Source: Portulaca oleracea
Taxonomy: Eukaryota; Streptophyta; Magnoliopsida; Caryophyllales; Portulacaceae
Assembly: GCA_029582165.1 (NCBI GenBank)
Contig: CM055881.1
Coordinates: 27,460,094-27,524,093 of the forward strand
Direction: 5' to 3'
Length of the DNA stretch: 64,000 bases
The notes under the pieces are model-generated. The model was not told the origin of the DNA. It was given only the letters and a program-made list of their open reading frames with translations, and made no database searches. This document shows positions 12,760-23,870 of this stretch, in pieces. Position 1 is the first letter of the stretch. Each line of letters begins with the position of its first letter. Made by a program: the position numbers and the translations under genes.

Positions 12760-13278
12760 ATGCAGCCTTCAATGATTTCCAAAGCAGTTTCTGCCCGGAT
12801 CGTCCGGCCCATGACCCGTTTAACCTCAGTGAGCTCGAAACCATGCGACGTATTCATCAACCACCGAGGAACAGACACCAAGAAAACAATTGCAGGGCTT
12901 ATGTTCCAACACCTCTCAGGTCTGGGATTCAACCCGTTTCTGGACAGCAAAAGCATGCGGCCCCGGGACGGCTTGTTCAAGAAGATCGACCCGGCTGTTT
13001 TGAACTGCCGGGTCGGGTTGGCAGTCTTCTCACCACGTTATTGCGAGTCATATTTTTGCTTGCATGAGCTTGCATTAATGATGGAGGCCAGGAAGAAGGT
13101 TGTGCCCATATTTTGTGATGTGAAGCCTTCAGAGCTCCGGATTATAGATAACGGGTTATGCCCTACCAAGGCAGTGGAGAGGTTTGATAGGGCACTTGAG
13201 GAGGCTAAAAACACGGTTGGATTAACATTTGATACCATTAACGGGTTAGTGTTCTTGTTCCTTCGCCAGCTCGATTGA
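12760..13278 (+). CDS. TIR-domain-only protein
   Basis: A single exon encodes 172 residues, almost entirely one Toll/interleukin-1 receptor domain. It has no NB-ARC or leucine-rich repeats. The domain opens at CDVFINHRGTDTKKT (residues 29-43). The BB-loop region is KSMRPRDGL (64-72). SPRYCESYFCLHELALMM (91-108) contains E103, at the place of the catalytic glutamate of TIR NAD-consuming enzymes. The domain ends with VVPIFCDVKPSELR (114-127). Plant TIR domains cleave NAD+ and produce nucleotide signals for EDS1-type immunity. The pattern matches the small TIR-only clade shared widely among angiosperms (recognised from memory). The first plausible eukaryotic start is ATG 12760; the in-frame GTG at 12751 is not used. 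The last 12 residues are hydrophobic and look unlike the rest, so the original C-terminus may have been altered. Transposon sequence starts within about 40 bp of the stop. Confidence 0.85.
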   Translation: MQPSMISKAVSARIVRPMTRLTSVSSKPCDVFINHRGTDTKKTIAGLMFQHLSGLGFNPFLDSKSMRPRDGLFKKIDPAVLNCRVGLAVFSPRYCESYFCLHELALMMEARKKVVPIFCDVKPSELRIIDNGLCPTKAVERFDRALEEAKNTVGLTFDTINGLVFLFLRQLD

Positions 13279-13316
13279 ATAGCTAGCTAGCCACATTGAA
13301 TCTTATTATATTAACC

Positions 13317-15335
13317 CAAAATGATATATATGGGTCTTGCTGCAAGATCTTGCATGACATATCTACCTAAACACATTCATTTTCATTATAAAAAAATATT
13401 TGTCACGTTGTTACTATTGTGATTAAATAAATAAAAAATACATAGGAACCTTTAATTAATTAAACAAAATTGTAGGGACCTTATCAATTGTTATAGAAAA
13501 AATTTAATATTAACTTTTTTCCTACAAAAGTTCTATATTTTAAATAACTTTTTCATTTCATTATGTATTTGTAAAAAAAAAAAATATAAACTATTATATT
13601 TTAAAAATGCTAGACTTTCATCATATTTTCAAAAACATATTTTTTCTTATAATTTTAGAAAAGTAGTTTTAGATAGACCTGGCAAAGCTAATCCGAGATC
13701 CGAAATCCAATCCGGAAAATCCGAATTCGAATCCGATCCGACACCGAAATGGATGATCCGGTCTTGATCCGAACCCGGAGATAATCCGACCCCGAATCCG
13801 ATCCGAATCTCAACCCGAATTTTACCGAATAAGAAAGAGATCCGAAATAATCCGATCTAATCCGAACCCGACCCGAGCATTGCCAAATCCGAGTTAACCC
13901 GAATCCGAAATTGCCCGAACTGATTTTTACCCGACTCGAGCCACATCCGAAATAATTTGATCCGATTCGAACCCGACACGAGCATTGCTAAATCCGAGTT
14001 AACCGGAATCCGAATTTACTCGAACTGAATTTTATCTGACCCGAGCCAAGCGAAATCCGATTTAACCTGTATACGAAAATTGCCCGAACCGAATTTTATC
14101 TTATTCAAGTTGTATCCGGCCCGAGTCAAATTTGATTTAACCCGAATTCGAAAATTGCCCGAACGGAGTTTCACCCAGCTCGACGCACATTCGACCCGAA
14201 ATAGAACCAAACTAAGCCGACTCGATTATAATTCGACCAATTAGAATAAAAAATGTCCGGTACCATTATAATTTATAAATTATATAATTCAACTTTACTT
14301 TTAAGTTAGATTTTTGTAAATTGTGATGATTACCTTTAACTTATAAATTATATATTTTGATTTTTGAATTCTGAATTTAGAGCTTAGTAGATGTGTATTC
14401 GAAACCATCCGCCAATCCACAACCACTATATATCTAAACTACAAATTTTTCAAACAAGGTCTGTGTAATTGGCATAAAATTATAGGCTAATTTCATTACT
14501 TCGGTGTATATGACATGTTTAGATTGTTTATCCAATATTATAAAGTTAGATCCGAATTTGGTCCGATCCGAAAACAACCCGAAGATCTCGATCTGATCAA
14601 ACCCAGTCCTAATCCGATTCAAACCCGACAAAAACCCATCCGAGTGAATCCGAACCCGAACCACACCCGATCCAACTATAACCAGAAGATCCTAATCCGA
14701 TCAAAACCGGTCATATTCCGATCCGAACTCGACACAACCCATCCGAGTCAATCCGAACCCGAATCCCACCCGAACATTACGATCCGATTAAACCCAGTCC
14801 GAATCCGATCCGAACCCGACAAAACACATCCGAGTCAATCCGAATCCGAACCCCATCCGATCCGAATCCGAATCCAAACCAGAGTACGGCCGATCCGAAA
14901 AATCCGAATCCGAGCTAATCCGATCCGAATCCGATCCGATCCATCCGATTGCCAGGTCTAGTTTTAGATCATGATTTATTCTTAAAATAAAATATTTTCA
15001 CAAAAATTCTACATTTTTAATAAGTTTTTCGACCATTTTTAAAGAGTATTTTAAATAGTTCTAAAAAATGACAATTTTTTATTTTTAAAATTATTTTTTA
15101 ACTGTATAAATACAGATTTTTAAATATTTAATATTTTTCTTTAACATTTATAATAAAGTCCCTACAATTTTGTTTAATTAATTAAAGGTCTCTATATATA
15201 ATATTTACTTCATCACAATACTATTTAATGTGGCAAACACTTTTCTTAAAATAAAAATGAATGTGCTTATATAGTCATGACATGTTATGAAAGATAATTA
15301 TTAATCATCTTGCAGCAAGACATATATCATCATCC
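13317..15335. mobile_element. Long-TIR DNA element split by a hAT insertion
   Basis: Two inverted arms of about 170 bp flank the region. The left arm (about 13317-13490) contains CTTGCTGCAAGAT, ACATTCATTTT and TTTAATTAATTAAACAAAAT; the right arm (about 15150-15335) contains their complements in reverse order. Nothing between the arms codes for a transposase. A complete hAT-like element (13674-14960) sits inside. Removing it leaves an element of roughly 730 bp. No target duplication could be fixed at the outer ends. Long arms suggest a Mutator-like MITE. Confidence 0.65.
13674..14960. mobile_element. Non-autonomous hAT element made of ATCCGA repeats
   Basis: The 1,287-bp element has ends TAGACCTGGCAA and, inverted, the same motif (GCCAGGTCTA at 14951-14960). 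It is bounded by a perfect 8-bp direct repeat, GTTTTAGA (13666-13673 and 14961-14968), the length typical of hAT. Most of the sequence is degenerate short words of the ATCCGAA/CCCGAA kind, on the same strand in both halves (13680-14220 and 14545-14945). An A+T-rich, non-repetitive centre separates them. There is no transposase. A long open frame at 14515-14961 only reflects the repeat. Confidence 0.85.
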
Positions 15336-17146
15336 TTTATTAACCGACTTAAATGAGGTGATACATGTATTACCCTTATACATTCTTAAAATATCTTACA
15401 TTTCTGTAAAAAAGAATATTTATGATTTTTTATATGAATTTTTCAATAATTTGTATTAAATTATTAATTATTAATTATAACAAAGTTACGATGCATTGGC
15501 TATATCTAAAATATAAATATTTTTTCCAAAATTAAAAACTAATGAACACAAATATAATTTTATACAATTTATATATAGTATTATACTTATAAAATTTATT
15601 AATATCATTTTTCTGTTTAATATATAATAATATAATTTATTATATTAAGGCAAGACACTTAAAAAATGTATCCAAGACTCATATTAATTTTATATATACA
15701 TGGTTTCTGAAATTTTCGGCTAGCTTATTAATTTGCATGCAATCCGTTTCTTCATGGAACACATGTTTCACTGAAATGGCTCATGCATGCTAACCGACCT
15801 ACGTGTTCTTTGTCTCTGGAGTCACCATTTTGAAAATGCACTAGATAAATAATTAAATTATGAAGCATATATGATATCACCTCTTATAATTTTCTTAAAT
15901 TTTTTATTGTATCTTCATAAGAGCTCTTAGATGTTGCAATATGGTATATGGTACATATAAAAAATCAAATAATTATGTGACATATAAGGTCCATTCCCCT
16001 CATACCTGTGTTAATTTAATTAATCGGTATCATTGAATCCAAACCTCATGCTAAAATGGGCTAGTTATGATCAGAGCTTAGGTTATGTTAAGGTTACAGC
16101 GGGCATTGGCTTCCCTCTCATCAATGAAAATTTATTATAATTATTACATATATTGTAACATTTTCACTTGGTAGCAATGATATATAAGACCACCTAACCA
16201 ATATATAGGTGAAGATTTCAATGGTTTTTTCCTACATTTTGTCCCTATTTGTTTGTTGTTGCATAGAAAATATTAAATTTTCTCAAATTTTTAGTAGTAT
16301 AAAAGATCAAAAGGAATAGTATGCTTAATTTTATTTAATATAATTAAATAATTTTAAAATACCATTATTTTAAAATTATATTAATTTATAATATTAAGTA
16401 CCAATACATTTTTTATTGGACATTTTACAATGTTTTATTAATAATTAATATTTTGATATTTTTAATATAAGAAGCTAGCTTAGTCCCAGATTAGGATGGT
16501 TGGATGCGTAATTATTCCAGTTGTGGAGTTTTCTCAACTATGTAGTCATTAGTCAATCCATCCAGATGTTGGAAATTCTCAATGCAAAGACAAACCATAA
16601 AGACAGAAGAAAGAAATCGGATTTTCTTGTCCTGAGTCATACTTTCACGTACCAGTTGAAAAATGAAATAACATATTCTAACAAGGATATAATTTATTTG
16701 ACTGCAGGGATTGGTCACAATTTTTAACACGTGCAACAGAAGCAGTTATTCAAAGCCTGCTTGAAGTCGAAGAAAATCAACAGTATCTCAACCGTAAAAA
16801 AATAAAACATCTTGATTCATGGCCCTAATTTTTCAGAGATTCGCAAATAATTGATCAGTAATTTAATTAATTCATTAAACCTTTCTTTTTTCACTCAAAA
16901 CACAAAATTTCTTCTATATATATAAAATCTTTTGGGGAAACTCAGTCAATCCCTATTATGTAGCCCATTACTTTGTATGATTACAATTTTTGAGAGAGAT
17001 TCAATTAATAAGATATGAGAGACGTTTCAAGGACATGCAGTATCAAATTTATACATTTTTGTTGCTTTCTTTCATAACATTTACTTTTTGCTGTGATTAA
17101 TTAATGGGTTTCCTCAATTAAATCTGTTAGTTTGCTATTATCTAGC
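15336..17146. other. A+T-rich intergenic DNA
   Basis: No gene, known transposon end or RNA gene was recognised. Short overlapping open frames on both strands near 16510-16740 have no recognisable motif. Confidence 0.5.
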
Positions 17147-17701
17147 GGGTTTTTTGCATTTTGAATCCGAACTTTAGGAGTATTTATTTTTTGAACCCTT
17201 GATGTTCAACTTTTATTTTTTGGACCCTGAAGTTTGTAGTTTGAAAAAAAAGGACCCTAAAGTTTCTGGGCTGAAAAAAAAAGCATGTTTCCCATTTTTC
17301 TTTTTCTTTCCATGTTTGAATTTATCTTCCGATTGTCGTCTAACTTCAAGACTAAGGTTAAAACCGATATTAAAGTTATAATAAATATCTCTAATTCATG
17401 TTGGAATTACTTAAACCCCTATATTCAAGGGTCTAAGTAGTCCCAACATGAATCAGAGAGGTCTATTATAACTTCAATATCAGTTTTAACCTTAATTTTG
17501 AAGTTTGACGTCAATCGGGAGATAAATTCAAACATGGGATGAAAACAAAGAATGAGTCAGGGGCCTTTTTCTTTAGCCCACAAACTTTAGGGTTCTTTTT
17601 TTTCAAAATTTAAACTTTAGGGTCCAAAAAATTAAAGTTAAAAACCAAGGGTTCAGAAAATAAATACTCCTAAAGTTCGGGGTCCAAAATGCAAAAAACC
17701 C
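17147..17701. mobile_element. Foldback Mutator-like MITE, copy 1
   Basis: The 555-bp element is almost one large inverted repeat with arms of about 270 bp. It begins GGGTTTTTTGCATTTTG and ends with its complement. Flanking 9-mers TTATCTAGC (17138-17146) and TTATCTGGT (17702-17710) agree at 7 of 9 positions. Long arms plus a 9-bp duplication suit the Mutator superfamily. A diverged relative lies at 40920-41484. Confidence 0.75.
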
Positions 17702-18224
17702 TTATCTGGTGCTGTGGACACATGTATATCTAGTTAAATTTTGCAAGCATTGCTATTAAATAAATATAAATACACAACAACAAGACGTCCTATACGAGGT
17801 CAAGCTAATACAAGGTACACGTGTATGTGACGATTCGAATGTATGCAGTCTTCCTTCTTTGTCACGTGGATGCATGAAAATTAAGGTTGATTCTGACGGA
17901 TACAATTTTGAAAATCGAAATAGAAGCAAAACAAAAACTGTTTGGAAAATCCCTTGCGAAACCAAGAAAATAAGAGAAATAAAATAAGACGACTCCACAC
18001 CTACATGTACCATAATACCAAGAAAAGAGTAGTTAAGTCCGCGAACAAGATATACATGAAATACACAAGCACAGCCCCATAAGAAATATAAAGTTCGCGA
18101 CCACTCACCGCACATTACTCGACTACGTACGTTAATCCTAACCCACCAAATACCCTATCAAGTATCATATCATCCAATAAGCCTATCTGCCTCAAATTTC
18201 TGCTAATCACTTCCTTATAGATCG
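17702..18224. other. Region left of the LINE fragment
   Basis: No gene was recognised. A 119-codon open frame on the minus strand (17756-18115) has no motif I can assign and may be further retrotransposon debris. Confidence 0.35.
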
Positions 18225-18650
18225 ACTTCTTAGATCTTGCACATCCATAGGGAAGTGCGCGGCAATGTAATCTTTTTATGTCTTCGAAAAGGATAATCTA
18301 CACTCCTCTTGTACACATGACTAAACGATCGTAGTCTATTTTCTCGCGTCTTATCCTCAATCGGGCCCACCTGTAACTTGTCTTGGCACACATCATTCTT
18401 AATTTTGTCTAATCGAGTGAACCACAAACCCACCGACCATCCCCATTTCTGTCATATGCAACCTTTGACTGGGTGACATCTTTGCTGTCCAACACTTTGA
18501 ATTGTATAACATTGCAAGCCCATACGATACACCTTACCTATAAGCTTAAGAGGTATTCTCTTATCAAACAACACTTTTGAATTAAGTCGCCTTTCACATT
18601 TGCCAACTAACATTAATCTGATGTATTATGTCATCACTAATGTCCCTATC
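18225..18650 (-). pseudogene. LINE reverse transcriptase C-terminal fragment
   Basis: On the minus strand, 18433-18230 reads RLDKIKNDVCQDKLQVGPIE and then KTRENRLRSFSHV. These are the well-known last conserved blocks after the reverse transcriptase domain of plant LINEs (normally RENRLRWFGHV). Upstream on that strand, to about 18640, further pieces of the same region appear in broken frames. There is no 5' part, so this is a dead fragment. Confidence 0.75.
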
Positions 18651-19522
18651 ACTTTCCAAGATATAACCTAATTAGCACTAAAATTTCTCTACCCTTGGTA
18701 TGGTCACCCTTACAATGATAATAGTTTGGCTATTGTCATGTTGATGAGCTCCAGTAAAGTGGCACCTCAAATACTTTGTCTCCGATGTACTCAATTAGAA
18801 GCCCTTAGACTCTAAGGTATCATGCCAAAGCTCAACCTTGAGAAATACTTCTACCAACACATCTTGGGAAGAAACCTTAAGAAATCACTCTCAAATTTCC
18901 TAATGCTTTAATCTTTCTCAAAGGAGAAAGTTTCCTTGACTCCCAAATTAAAGTCTCTTAATGGAGGCATTCAATGCTCAAATGGCTTGTGAGAGGATGA
19001 GTTGAAAATGAAGCCTCCATACCCCCTATTTATAGAAATAGGTGGCTTGAGGAAGGGGAAAGGGGCATGGCGATCATTTTTTATAAATAAATTGTACATA
19101 AGGCTACCACAAACCGTGCTGACCCTAACACAAACTGTAGCAACAAGCAGAGCTAATTTCTGCTTGAAAGTTGCCTGTCACATACCATGGCTAACCTGCC
19201 ACAAATCGTGGTGCCTTGCCATGGACCATGGAAGGCCTGTAAAGACCGTGGCAAGCTTGAAATGGTCCATTTTAGCGAGATGATATAGTCTTCCAAAGAC
19301 CATTTCGATGTGATTTCTTCGAAAATAATACCACATTATCTTGGACTATACAATCTTGTCCAAGGAACTAACTTGTGCGACCTTGTAGGGCCAATTAAGA
19401 CGGTTGTGATCGAACCATTAGAACATTGATTATCGAGGTCTTTAGGAAGACATATAATCATGGAGAATTAACTTAGCTTAAGGACTCGAATAAATTGAAC
19501 ATTATTGGGACACTCCCAACGA
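18651..19522 (-). repeat. Ty1-copia 3' LTR, minus strand
   Basis: On the minus strand, a purine-rich tract GTGGGAGATCG (about 19530) is followed immediately by TTGGGAGTGTCCC, the typical polypurine tract and LTR start of a copia lineage. A TATA-like CTATAAATAG on the minus strand lies near 19024-19033. Upstream of it (19107-19260) are short palindromes such as CCACAAATCGTGG (19199-19211) and CCATGGACCATGG (19219-19231). The far end is approximate. 19523-19620 is the end of the internal region. Confidence 0.6.
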
Positions 19523-19623
19523 TCTCCCACATATCCCATAAGAGTGTTCAATTTATTAAATTCCTTTTCACTTAATGAATCAGATTCGATAAGGTAAGTT
19601 GATGTCATCCTTATTGAGTCTAA

Positions 19624-19904
19624 GGGTCCGTTTGGACATAGGAAAACAGAATGGGAAAAAAAATCTCATGGAAAAAAATTTAGGAGGAAAATTTTTTTTG
19701 AGGTAAAGTAAATTTCTTTCTCTTGTTTGGTTTAAATAAAATTTTGAAGAAAAAATAAATTGATTTTCTATTCAGCTTTCTTTTCCTTATTTGATTTGAG
19801 GAGAAACGCATGGAAAAATAAAATTTGCATGAAACATTTAAATGTCAAGTTTCATTTTTCCAGATTATATGATGTGATTTAGAGGGGGAGAGTTAGAGAG
19901 AGAG

Positions 19905-19910
<6 letters not shown>
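19624..19910. mobile_element. Half of a PIF/Harbinger-like MITE
   Basis: It starts with TAA and then GGGTCCGTTTGG, and stays closely similar for about 280 bp to the inverse of the right half of the MITE at 11482-12140, down to the point where both enter a GA-rich tract. Here the tract runs straight into the first unit of the tandem array at 19949. The other half is absent, so the MITE was broken inside its GA tract. Confidence 0.75.
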
Positions 19911-19950
<40 letters not shown>

Positions 19951-19979
19951 CCAACCCAATATTTATAATAGGGTCATTA

Positions 19980-20165
19980 ATGATGACATAATATATTAGA
20001 TTCTGGTGAACTTTCACGGAACATGTGTTTGGACTCATTTTGCGCACTAGGTTCCTTAACTTGAACAATAGGCCCACAATTCACGTAATAGAGGTCCATG
20101 TTTTTCGCTGCACTAAGCAGAAAAATGTAACACCCTGGAAATTCAATTATAAATTTAACAATCAA
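19980..20165 (-). pseudogene. Ty1-copia RNase H fragment (one per array unit)
   Basis: On the minus strand about 35 residues read DLYYVNCGPIVQ, then KEPSAQNESKHV, the conserved strand and SKH block of copia RNase H (normally YCDN...AKEPRSH...SKH). The catalytic-type aspartate and neighbouring residues have decayed. Equivalent frames recur at 21734, 23897, 26014, 28145, 30272, 32406 and 34549. There is no start or stop context of a host gene. Confidence 0.72.
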
Positions 20166-20330
20166 AGTCTAATGTTCGCCAACACTAACAACGGAACTCT
20201 CATTGTTTTTGTCAGACATTATTGTTGTATCCCCGAAGTAATACAAGGCAAGAAAGGGAATAACTAACAACTAATCATTATTTACTTCAATTTAACAAAT
20301 GAAAGAAACTTGGAAATCTAGAGACATTAA

Positions 20331-21218
20331 TGTTGCAGCCCTTGAGGGAGGTGAATTTCACAATTAAGATCTACACACTAGGTAAGGACGTTAGAACAGA
20401 CTTCCTTGGTTTCAAACCAAGGATCAAAATACAGTGTAACTGAAATACCTCATTATATTTATGTCAATCAAAGAACAAGTTACACTGACTAAAAAAAACA
20501 AGAAGTAACTGCCCGAAGGCAGTTATTGATAGATTCACTGACCAAGACCAAAAGTCCTTGAGACAGCTATAAATAAGGATCATCGTAGGAAAAACCCTAG
20601 CGGCGATTTAGAACATGATGGATTACATTGAAGACACACTCACACAGCCTTAGTCCGTCAAGGCTCTGCTACACATCATCTCACCACCACATGTGGACAC
20701 AAAGAATGCTCACCAAGGTCCTTGGCTATCCCTTCACCAGAGGTCCTTTATTGGCTACCTTCAGTCACCACCGAACCATTGGCTACACATTCAGAAATCT
20801 CTCCGGATTTCTTACTCCGCGATTATTTCCGTGGAATCGCCTAAGTCTTCAATATTCAAGTCTCCTATTTATATTAGAGGATGGATGTTTAGGATGGTAG
20901 CCGTTCGAAACAAGATTATTTCCTTGTTTTCTCACTGCTTCACCTTCCTTCTTTGCTGCTGATTTTCGTTCCTTCTTCTTGGAGATTTCCCAATCTTCTC
21001 CTCCTTCCATTTTTCTTGTTGATTTGTTTCCTTATGCCTTCCTTATGAATTATATCTGCAAATAAATCACGCAATCAGAATATATGTTATAAACTGAGAA
21101 TATATAATCAGATTATAAAATATAAGGCAACTTCCCTTTTCTGGATTTGGCTTTCATCAAAACCTAAGGTCCTTTGCGGATGTGCGGTGAAGGACCTTGA
21201 CCTTGTACGTCTTCAACA
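20331..21218 (-). repeat. Solo copia LTR within unit 1
   Basis: On the minus strand the 888-bp LTR runs from TGTTGAAGACG to GGGCTGCAACA, with matching TGTTG/CAACA ends. ATTAA is present immediately outside both ends (20326-20330, 21219-21223), the 5-bp duplication of a single insertion. There is no primer-binding site or polypurine tract, so it is a solo LTR. A TATA-like TATAAATAGG (minus) lies near 20865. The same LTR is at 22121-23012, 24251-25141, 26368-27260, 28499-29391, 30626-31518, 32760-33652 and 34903-35790. Confidence 0.85.
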
Positions 21219-21364
21219 ATTAACATAAACTAAATATTTACTAATTTCAATTTTAAAACATAAATTAAATTTTAAACTCAAAACTTATAACTTCTGTTCG
21301 GCCTTGTTCCGAGCCAAATTTTATCTCATTTATAGGGTGTTTGTGTTTATTTTAGCCCTTTATA
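21147..21364. repeat. 218-bp segment duplicated inside unit 1
   Basis: This stretch, from TTGGCTTTCATC to TAGCCCTTTATA, recurs almost unchanged at 21515-21732, in direct orientation with 150 bp between. It spans the LTR start and the following A+T-rich segment. Confidence 0.88.
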
Positions 21365-21732
21365 TATATTAGATATAGTGATTTGGTGTTTTGTAGGAAA
21401 ATAAGGAGTTAGAAGAAAATTTGGGCTCAATTGAAGGTTTTTAGGGAATCCTGAGCGATTTCCCGAGTCAAAACAAGTCAACCCGAGCCGAGAAGTAAGT
21501 CAACCCGAGCCGAATTGGCTTTCATCAAAACCTAAGGTCCTTTGCAGATGTGCGGTGAAGGACCTTGACCTTGTACGTCTTCAACAATTAACATAAACTA
21601 AATATTTACTAATTTCAATTTTAAAACATAAATTAAATTTTAAACTCAAAACTTATAACTTCTGTTCGGTCTTGTTCCGAGCCAAATTTTATCTCATTTA
21701 TAGGGTGTTTGTGTTTATTTTAGCCCTTTATA

Positions 21733-23837
21733 ATTAGCCTAGATAGTTTAGGAGTAGAATAACTACCCAATGAAGACATAATATATCAGATTCTAGTGAA
21801 CTTTCACGGGACACGTGTTTAGACTCATTTTGCGCACTAGGTTCCTTAGCTTGAACAATAGGCCCACAATTCACGTAATAGAGGTCCATGCTTTTCGCTG
21901 CACTAAGCAGAAAAATGTAACACCCTGGAAATTCAATTATAAATTTAACAATCAAAGTCTAATGTTCGCCAACACTAACAACGGAAGTCTCATTGTTTTT
22001 ATCAGACATTATTGTTCTATCCCCAAAGGAATACAAGGCAAGAAAGAGAATAACAAACAACTAATCACTATTTACTTCAATTTATCAAATGAAAGAAACT
22101 TGGAAATCTAGAGACATCAATGTTGCAGCCCTTGAGGGGGGTGAATTTCACAATTAAGATCTACACACTAGGTAAGGACGTTAGAACAGACTTCCTTGGT
22201 TTCAAACCAAGGATCAAAATACAGTGTAACTGAAATACCTCATTATATTTATGTCAATCAAAGAACAAATTACACTAACTAAAAAAAACAAGAAGTAACT
22301 GCCCGAAGGCAGTTATTGATAGATTCACTGACCAAGACCAAAGGTCCTTGAGACAGCTATAAATAAGGATCATCGTAGGAAAAACCCTAGCGGCGATTTA
22401 GAACATGATGGATTACGTTGAAGACACACTCACACAGCCTTAGTCCGTTAAGGCTCTGCTACACATCATCTCACCACCACATGTGGACACAAAGAATGTT
22501 CACCAAGGTCCTTGGCTATCCCTTCACCCGAGGTCCTTTATTGGCTACCTTCACTCACCACCGAACCATTGGCTACACATTCAGAAATCTCTCCGGATTT
22601 CTTACTCCGCGATTACTTCCGTGGAATCGCCAAAGTCTTCAATATTCAAGTCTCCTATTTATATTAGAGGCTTGATGGATGTTTAGGATGGTAGCCGTTC
22701 GAAACAAGATTATTTCCTTGTTTTCTCACTGCTTCACCTTCCTTCTTTGCTGCTGATTTTCGTTCCTTCTTCTTGGAGATTTCCCAATCTTCTCCTCCTT
22801 CCATTTTTCTTGTTGATTTGTTTCCTTATGCCTTCCTTATGAATTATATCTGCAAATAAATCACGCAATCAGAATATATATTATAAACTGAGAATATATA
22901 ATCAGATTATAAAATATAAGGCAACTTCCCTTTTCTGGATTTGGCTTTCATCAAAACCTAAGGTCCTTTGCTGATGTGCGGTGAAGAACCTTGACCTTGT
23001 ACGTCTTCAACAATTAACATAAACTAAATATTTACTAATTTCAATTTTAAAACATAAGTTAAACTTTAAACTCAAAACTTATAACTGCTGTTCGGTCTTG
23101 TTCCGAGCCAAATTTTATCTCATTTATAGGGTGTTTGTGTTTATTTTAGCCCTTTGTATATATTAGATATAGTGATTTGGTGTTTTGTAGGAAAATAAGG
23201 AGTTAGAAGAAGTTTGGGCTTAATTGAAGGATTTTAGGGAATCCCGAGCGATTTCCCGAGTCAAAACAAGTCACCTCGAGCCGAGAGCCGAGGCGAAACC
23301 GAAGCCGGAAATTCCATGTCAAGATTAGCGCAAAACAGGGGAACGGTAAACACTCAAAGCTTTGAAATACGTGTGCCTTCCCTCTTTGGGTCATAACTCC
23401 TTCGTTACAATCCGATTGGTCTGAAATTTTGGGAGCTTAAAGTACACACCGAGAGCTTTCCATCGATATCTTACGGGTCTAAAACGGAGTTCGGATAAAG
23501 AAGTTATGCGCGTTTAACGTCGGCAGGGAAAAACTGCCCAGAACAGTGACTCGCCCGAGTCAGGCTTCAGTGGCAACAAAGACATAGGCCAAGGAGCGGG
23601 ACAGAACACTGACTCACCCGAGTCACTTATTGACTCGCCCGAGTCACCCAAAGTTCTGCGGAAATCTGCGAAGCTGATGCGCGTTTTGCTGAGTTAGTTT
23701 TAGGGTTTTGGGTTTCGTTCTCCTTCTTCTATAAATACCCAATGTAATTCAGACCTAAAAAGAATAATTAGCCTAGATAGTTTAGGAGTAGAATATTTGC
23801 TTTAATCCCCTTTTACTTGTTCTTCAATGTTTTCAAT

Positions 23838-23839
<2 letters not shown>
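21733..23839. repeat. Array unit 2
   Basis: It begins within second-LTR sequence (AGCCTAGATAG) and jumps through an unmatched ACTACCCAATG into the RNase H part, so it lacks the GA tract. Its solo LTR is 22121-23012, with the left duplication changed to ATCAA. Confidence 0.88.

Positions 23840-23870
<31 letters not shown>

Larger units (their letters stand above)
19949..21732. repeat. Array unit 1 (rearranged)
   Basis: The left-most unit follows the GA tract of the broken MITE. Its solo LTR is 20331-21218. The second-LTR part is reduced to about 150 bp, followed by a repeated copy of 218 bp (21515-21732). Confidence 0.88.

Noticed and set aside
14515..14961. 148-codon open frame
   Set aside because: It is the reading of the ATCCGA repeat array of the hAT element, not a protein.
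17756..18115. 119-codon open frame on the minus strand
   Set aside because: No family features, and next to a LINE fragment; coding not supported.
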